From Enoplosus armatus (Eukaryota > Chordata > Actinopteri > Centrarchiformes > Enoplosidae), in the NCBI RefSeq assembly GCF_043641665.1, contig NC_092200.1, forward strand, positions 9,555,694 through 9,619,693: DNA of 64,000 nucleotides, read 5' to 3'. Below, piece after piece: positions 60,404 to 64,000 of this stretch. Under the pieces are notes generated by a model. The model had not been told where the DNA came from and made no database searches. It worked only from the letters and a program-made list of their open reading frames with translations. Position 1 is the stretch's first letter. Every line of letters begins with the position of its first letter. The position numbers and the translations under genes are program-made.

Positions 60404-63400
60404 CCCCGTTCCCGTGCAGCTCCCCAACTCTCAGGCTATGAAATGTACATCACACCTCCGATCTGAGGGAATCTCACCCCAAATCCTTCCTTTGAATTAT
60501 TGAAGAGGACCAAGCCAGCTTGACTCTGATTATCCTCCAATCAATATGCCTTGCCTCTCCTCCTATAACATCAAATGCCTCCGACGATCGATCCAGCCAA
60601 TCAGAGGAGCCGCTGCAGCTAGAAATGCAGAGTGTATTGTTCTGCATTGTTTACACTGACACCGCTTGGCGTGTGTAATAGGTGTGTTTATGCTCGGGAC
60701 AGGCGTGATTGCTGATTGACTGAGATGCTCCTGTGTGTTTTGGCTGTCTGGTATGTGCCACGGATGATTCCACTTGTTTGTTTTTGGTGTTGTTGTTAGC
60801 AGGACAATCAAGTTTAGTCGAGATTTCATGAAGCCCAAGGATGTGATTGAGAGCTTTTTGAAGCCTTCCCTGGAACATGCTGTGATTTGCTTACATTTTA
60901 AAGTGTAAGAGTGACACAAATACAAGGTGCAAGCACGTATAAAAACAGAGTGCTAAAATCATTTTACATTTCCTAAAACTGAAGTTTGAATCAGTGAGTT
61001 GTACGGTGTAGACATTTGTCGACTGCCAGCACAAAAGCCAGAGAAAGCTGAGTCGAGCATGAATGCAAGTCGGTCCGTTTCACTCCCCAAAAGCACTTTT
61101 TTTTTCTTGGAGACCACAAGCGCGAGTGACTTGTAGCGATTTTCTTTTTCAATTACATGCTGAAAGGTAAATCAACACCTCACAACCTTTTTTACAATAA
61201 GCAGAATGAATACAAACATATGCCTGTAACCCTACAATTATACAAGGCACACACACACTCTCCCTCTCGCAGGCCCATATAATGATTGCAGAAGGCGCTG
61301 CTCTATTATTTGCAAAATGGAACGGTAGATGTGTGATTGTTGTCTGTCTCTGGTAAAAGCCGTCGGTTCCTCCTTAAGATGCTGTCAGGCTGGTACGCCT
61401 TTTCTCCTGAACACACAAGTTCCAAACTCAATTTGCACTGATAATCGTGTCATTACAGAGTAACTAGAATGGGCCTCACACGAAAAAGCAAACCCTTCGA
61501 CGGTGGTATATTCTTTGTCGTACGACACTGTACACATCGAGTACTTCTACTTAAAGCTACAGATTGTACCTTTAGGATGGGTCTATATGTCTCAGAAGTT
61601 GCCAACAATGTCACTTACTGGACCAAACACTTGGTTTATTTTATGCCCATACACATCCAAATGCCTACACAGATCTGCTGTTGCATCTCTCCACACACAC
61701 AGGCACTCTGCAGTGGGATGGATGTATCAGCAGGGGCCAGATGATGGCACTCTTCTCTCTGTACCAGGCTGCTGGATGCCCCCACCGCGTGCTGTGACTG
61801 CGTGGTGCAGCTGGCCTCATTTTAATGATTTAAATCACTTGAGGTCCACCGCCACACATTTTAGAGGCTTGACTGAATTTATCCTCGTTGATAGAGATCA
61901 GTGCCCTCAGCCCTGGACGTTGCCAGACTACAGTAAAGGGAGAGACCTCGCCGACTGACACGATTGGATACAGCTCTCTGCTCTGATTTTACTTTTGATC
62001 CCGCCGCTCTGACTCTGGCCCTGGGGACAGATGAGTGGAATGGAGCGGTGGAGATAGAGCAGAATGCCACGCACTCTTCTATCTCACTGGTCAGCCTTTT
62101 ATACAGATGCAGGTCTAGAATGAGTCCTGTTAAAATGTAGACTCATGTAATCTTATATTAATCTCAGGCATTTTTAGGCTCTGCATAACATGGTGCATCC
62201 ATGAGCATGTGAAGTATGGGTGCTTTCTGCAATCAAGCAAGCATTAAAACAGATTATTGCAGCTTGATGTGCACATTTTGATGCACTGGCAACCTACACA
62301 ATAATGATTATGCCTATTTTAATTGCCAATACGGATAGTGACAGTATGCAAGCATGAGCAGGGGTTAATTCTTACCAAGACGGAAATAACCACAAAGCAA
62401 TGTTGCAAGCAGCTGCCAAACATTTTGAGTCACAGTAAGAAAAAGCTGGTTTTCTGTTTCTACAGTTAAGGTAGGTAGAAACATACACACGGGTGTTAAG
62501 TGCCCCTGTTCAGCAGCAGGGCACAGCGAGGTGGAGGGGGAGGACTAGATGATACAAGTGTAACCTCTATAGAGGAGGTGCAGGAGCCTACATAATGCTA
62601 ACACACTCAGCAAAGCATACATATGATCAAACAACCCACATGCACAAAGTCAACTCAACAGGTCATCATTGAAATATCGCTTTTAGCCTTTGCACCCTAC
62701 TCATTACTGAAAACACACACAAGCAGATGTAAGCACACACAGGCATATATACACACCGCCCCTGCATGTGTGACCAGTCATAACGCTGCAATGCCAATGA
62801 TTTTTCCCAGAGGCCCCCTCCACGTGATTGGGCACGCTCAGTTAATTCCCTCTGTTGACCCGGAGCCCGATGCACTATTGATTAGCGGGATGGCAATATG
62901 TGTGTGTGTGTCTGTAATGATGCGTTGGTGAGCCACAGGGGGCACAGCGAGGCTAGCAGCATGGCGACAGAGGGCATCGTGGTGCGCCAAGGTCAAATGA
63001 AGGACGCCGGCGAGTGCTGCAGAATTAGAGCTGGGAGCCCGAGCCTGCCTGAGCGAGGGCCGTGCTGCAGAGGGAGAGCAGAAAATAGCACAGCTGAGGG
63101 AGACAGAGAGACAGAGCACCTAAATAACAGGTCTAAGATTTCACTATCCCCTTCATACTCAGTCACCTTTGCTTCGCAGGTAGCACACCGTGACGAGTAA
63201 CCGCAAATTTGTGTTACTGAAAGCTTTTCACCAGTGGCCCAACAGATGAGGGATTTGGAGCACGTTCTGAAACGGCCTGCAGTCATTCCAACACACAATA
63301 ACCAGAGAGGAGTTTATATAACAGGCTCTCTCCATGAGAGACGCAGAGCAATATTACACTCAGTTACATTCACTTACTGGTCACATCAATGTTCACTTGA

Positions 63401-63590
63401 GGCAACTATTACTTTGAAAGTCATAACATGTTATATGCTGCATGGTGTGTGTGTGCATGTGTCTCCATGATGCATGCATTTTATACTTATACTACTGTAT
63501 TTAAGAGAAGAAATTATGAATGAATAATTACTCCTGCAGTAACTGCATTCAGAATCTTAGTAAGAAAAAACAAAACATTGTCAGCAAACT
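60401..63590. other. Gene-poor stretch with candidate regulatory islands
   Basis: No splice-supported exon found. Motif-dense blocks at about 60530-60700, 61765-62060 and 62795-62900 look more constrained than their surroundings. A 151-codon frame at 61503-61958 has no recognisable domain. Confidence 0.45.
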
Positions 63591-63599
63591 GTATCACCA

Positions 63600-63809
63600 C
63601 AATGGCCCCTTTCACAATATCATATTATAATATATCTATATTATATTATTGCTGCATTATTATTGATGTTTATATGTAAACTTTTAATCTGCAAAGTAGC
63701 TACAGCTGTCACATAAATGTAGTGGAGTAAAAAGTACATTATTTGACTTGAATGTAGTAGAGTAGAAGTATAAAAAAGCAGTACTACATTACATTACATT
63801 CTACCACTG
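63600..63809. mobile_element. hAT-like fragment, right end
   Basis: Shares TTTTAATCTGCAAAGTAGC and AATGTAGTGGAGTAAAAAGT with the elements at 25962 and 37635. It ends TACATTCTACCACTG, the expected right terminus. The left part is missing or too diverged to see. Confidence 0.6.
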
Positions 63810-64000
63810 CCAAGCTATATTATTATACTGTACATGGTTTGTTCTCTGTACATTCTCCAACTTTCTCCTGTCATCTACTTTTCTTCACTCCTTTATTGTC
63901 TCCAGTCTTTCTTTTTTTTTACAGTGTCATCTATCATGGGAAATTTTACCCATATTGTGTAATTAAACGATCAATAGCTCTGTAACAGCAAGGGACGTGT

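Noticed and set aside
61503..61958. 151-codon plus-strand frame in the gene-poor region
   Set aside because: No recognisable family and no splice context; the length is not unusual for chance in this composition.
46300..64000. Expected mir-124 gene or bhlhe22 next to ythdf3, as in human 8q12
   Set aside because: The mature miR-124 sequence is not found on either strand and no bHLH exon is seen; they may lie beyond the window.

Overview
The window reads as nuclear DNA of a bony fish, probably a spiny-rayed (percomorph-type) teleost. The genes are vertebrate, split into many short exons with GT/AG borders and short introns. Intergenic DNA holds (CA)n microsatellites, small hAT-like elements and a dispersed repeat typical of such genomes. 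Nothing bacterial or viral is seen.

Positions 1-38000 hold a head-to-tail series of minus-strand genes. From low to high coordinate they are: a partly resolved gene for a single-pass membrane protein with a SEA-like exon (c3orf52/TTMP candidate, about 0.1-1.65 kb); tmprss7 (2.4-10.1 kb, 18 coding exons, 837 residues); spata13/Asef2 (11.0-25.0 kb, about 1280 residues); c1qtnf9/CTRP9 (26.6-27.9 kb, 339 residues); tagln3 (30.1-32.7 kb, 199 residues); and abhd10 (34.4-37.6 kb, 311 residues). The plus-strand gene ythdf3 (39.4-45.3 kb, 624 residues) diverges from abhd10. All six named genes were assembled exon by exon with matching reading phase, and the catalytic or ligand-binding residues expected of the enzymes and the reader are present.

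The gene order combines blocks that in human lie on 3q13 (ABHD10, TAGLN3, TMPRSS7, C3orf52), 13q12 (SPATA13, C1QTNF9) and 8q12 (YTHDF3). The spata13-c1qtnf9 pair sits between tmprss7 and tagln3. No shared pathway is evident: the products are a cell-surface serine protease, a Rho-family exchange factor, a secreted adipokine-like trimer, a neuronal actin-binding calponin-family protein, a mitochondrial thioesterase and an m6A reader.

From about 46.3 kb to the right end I find no protein-coding gene. This stretch holds a strong CTCF-like motif, microsatellites, a 25-bp perfect hairpin made of opposed (AC)/(GT) tracts, one long dispersed-repeat copy, hAT-like fragments, and several motif-dense islands that look like candidate regulatory elements.

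Items most worth a second look are the (Gln-His)n expansion in Ythdf3, an in-frame alternative terminal exon of spata13 that would give a GEF-less protein, the hAT elements with 8-bp duplications, the hairpin at 57 kb, and the mixed synteny.
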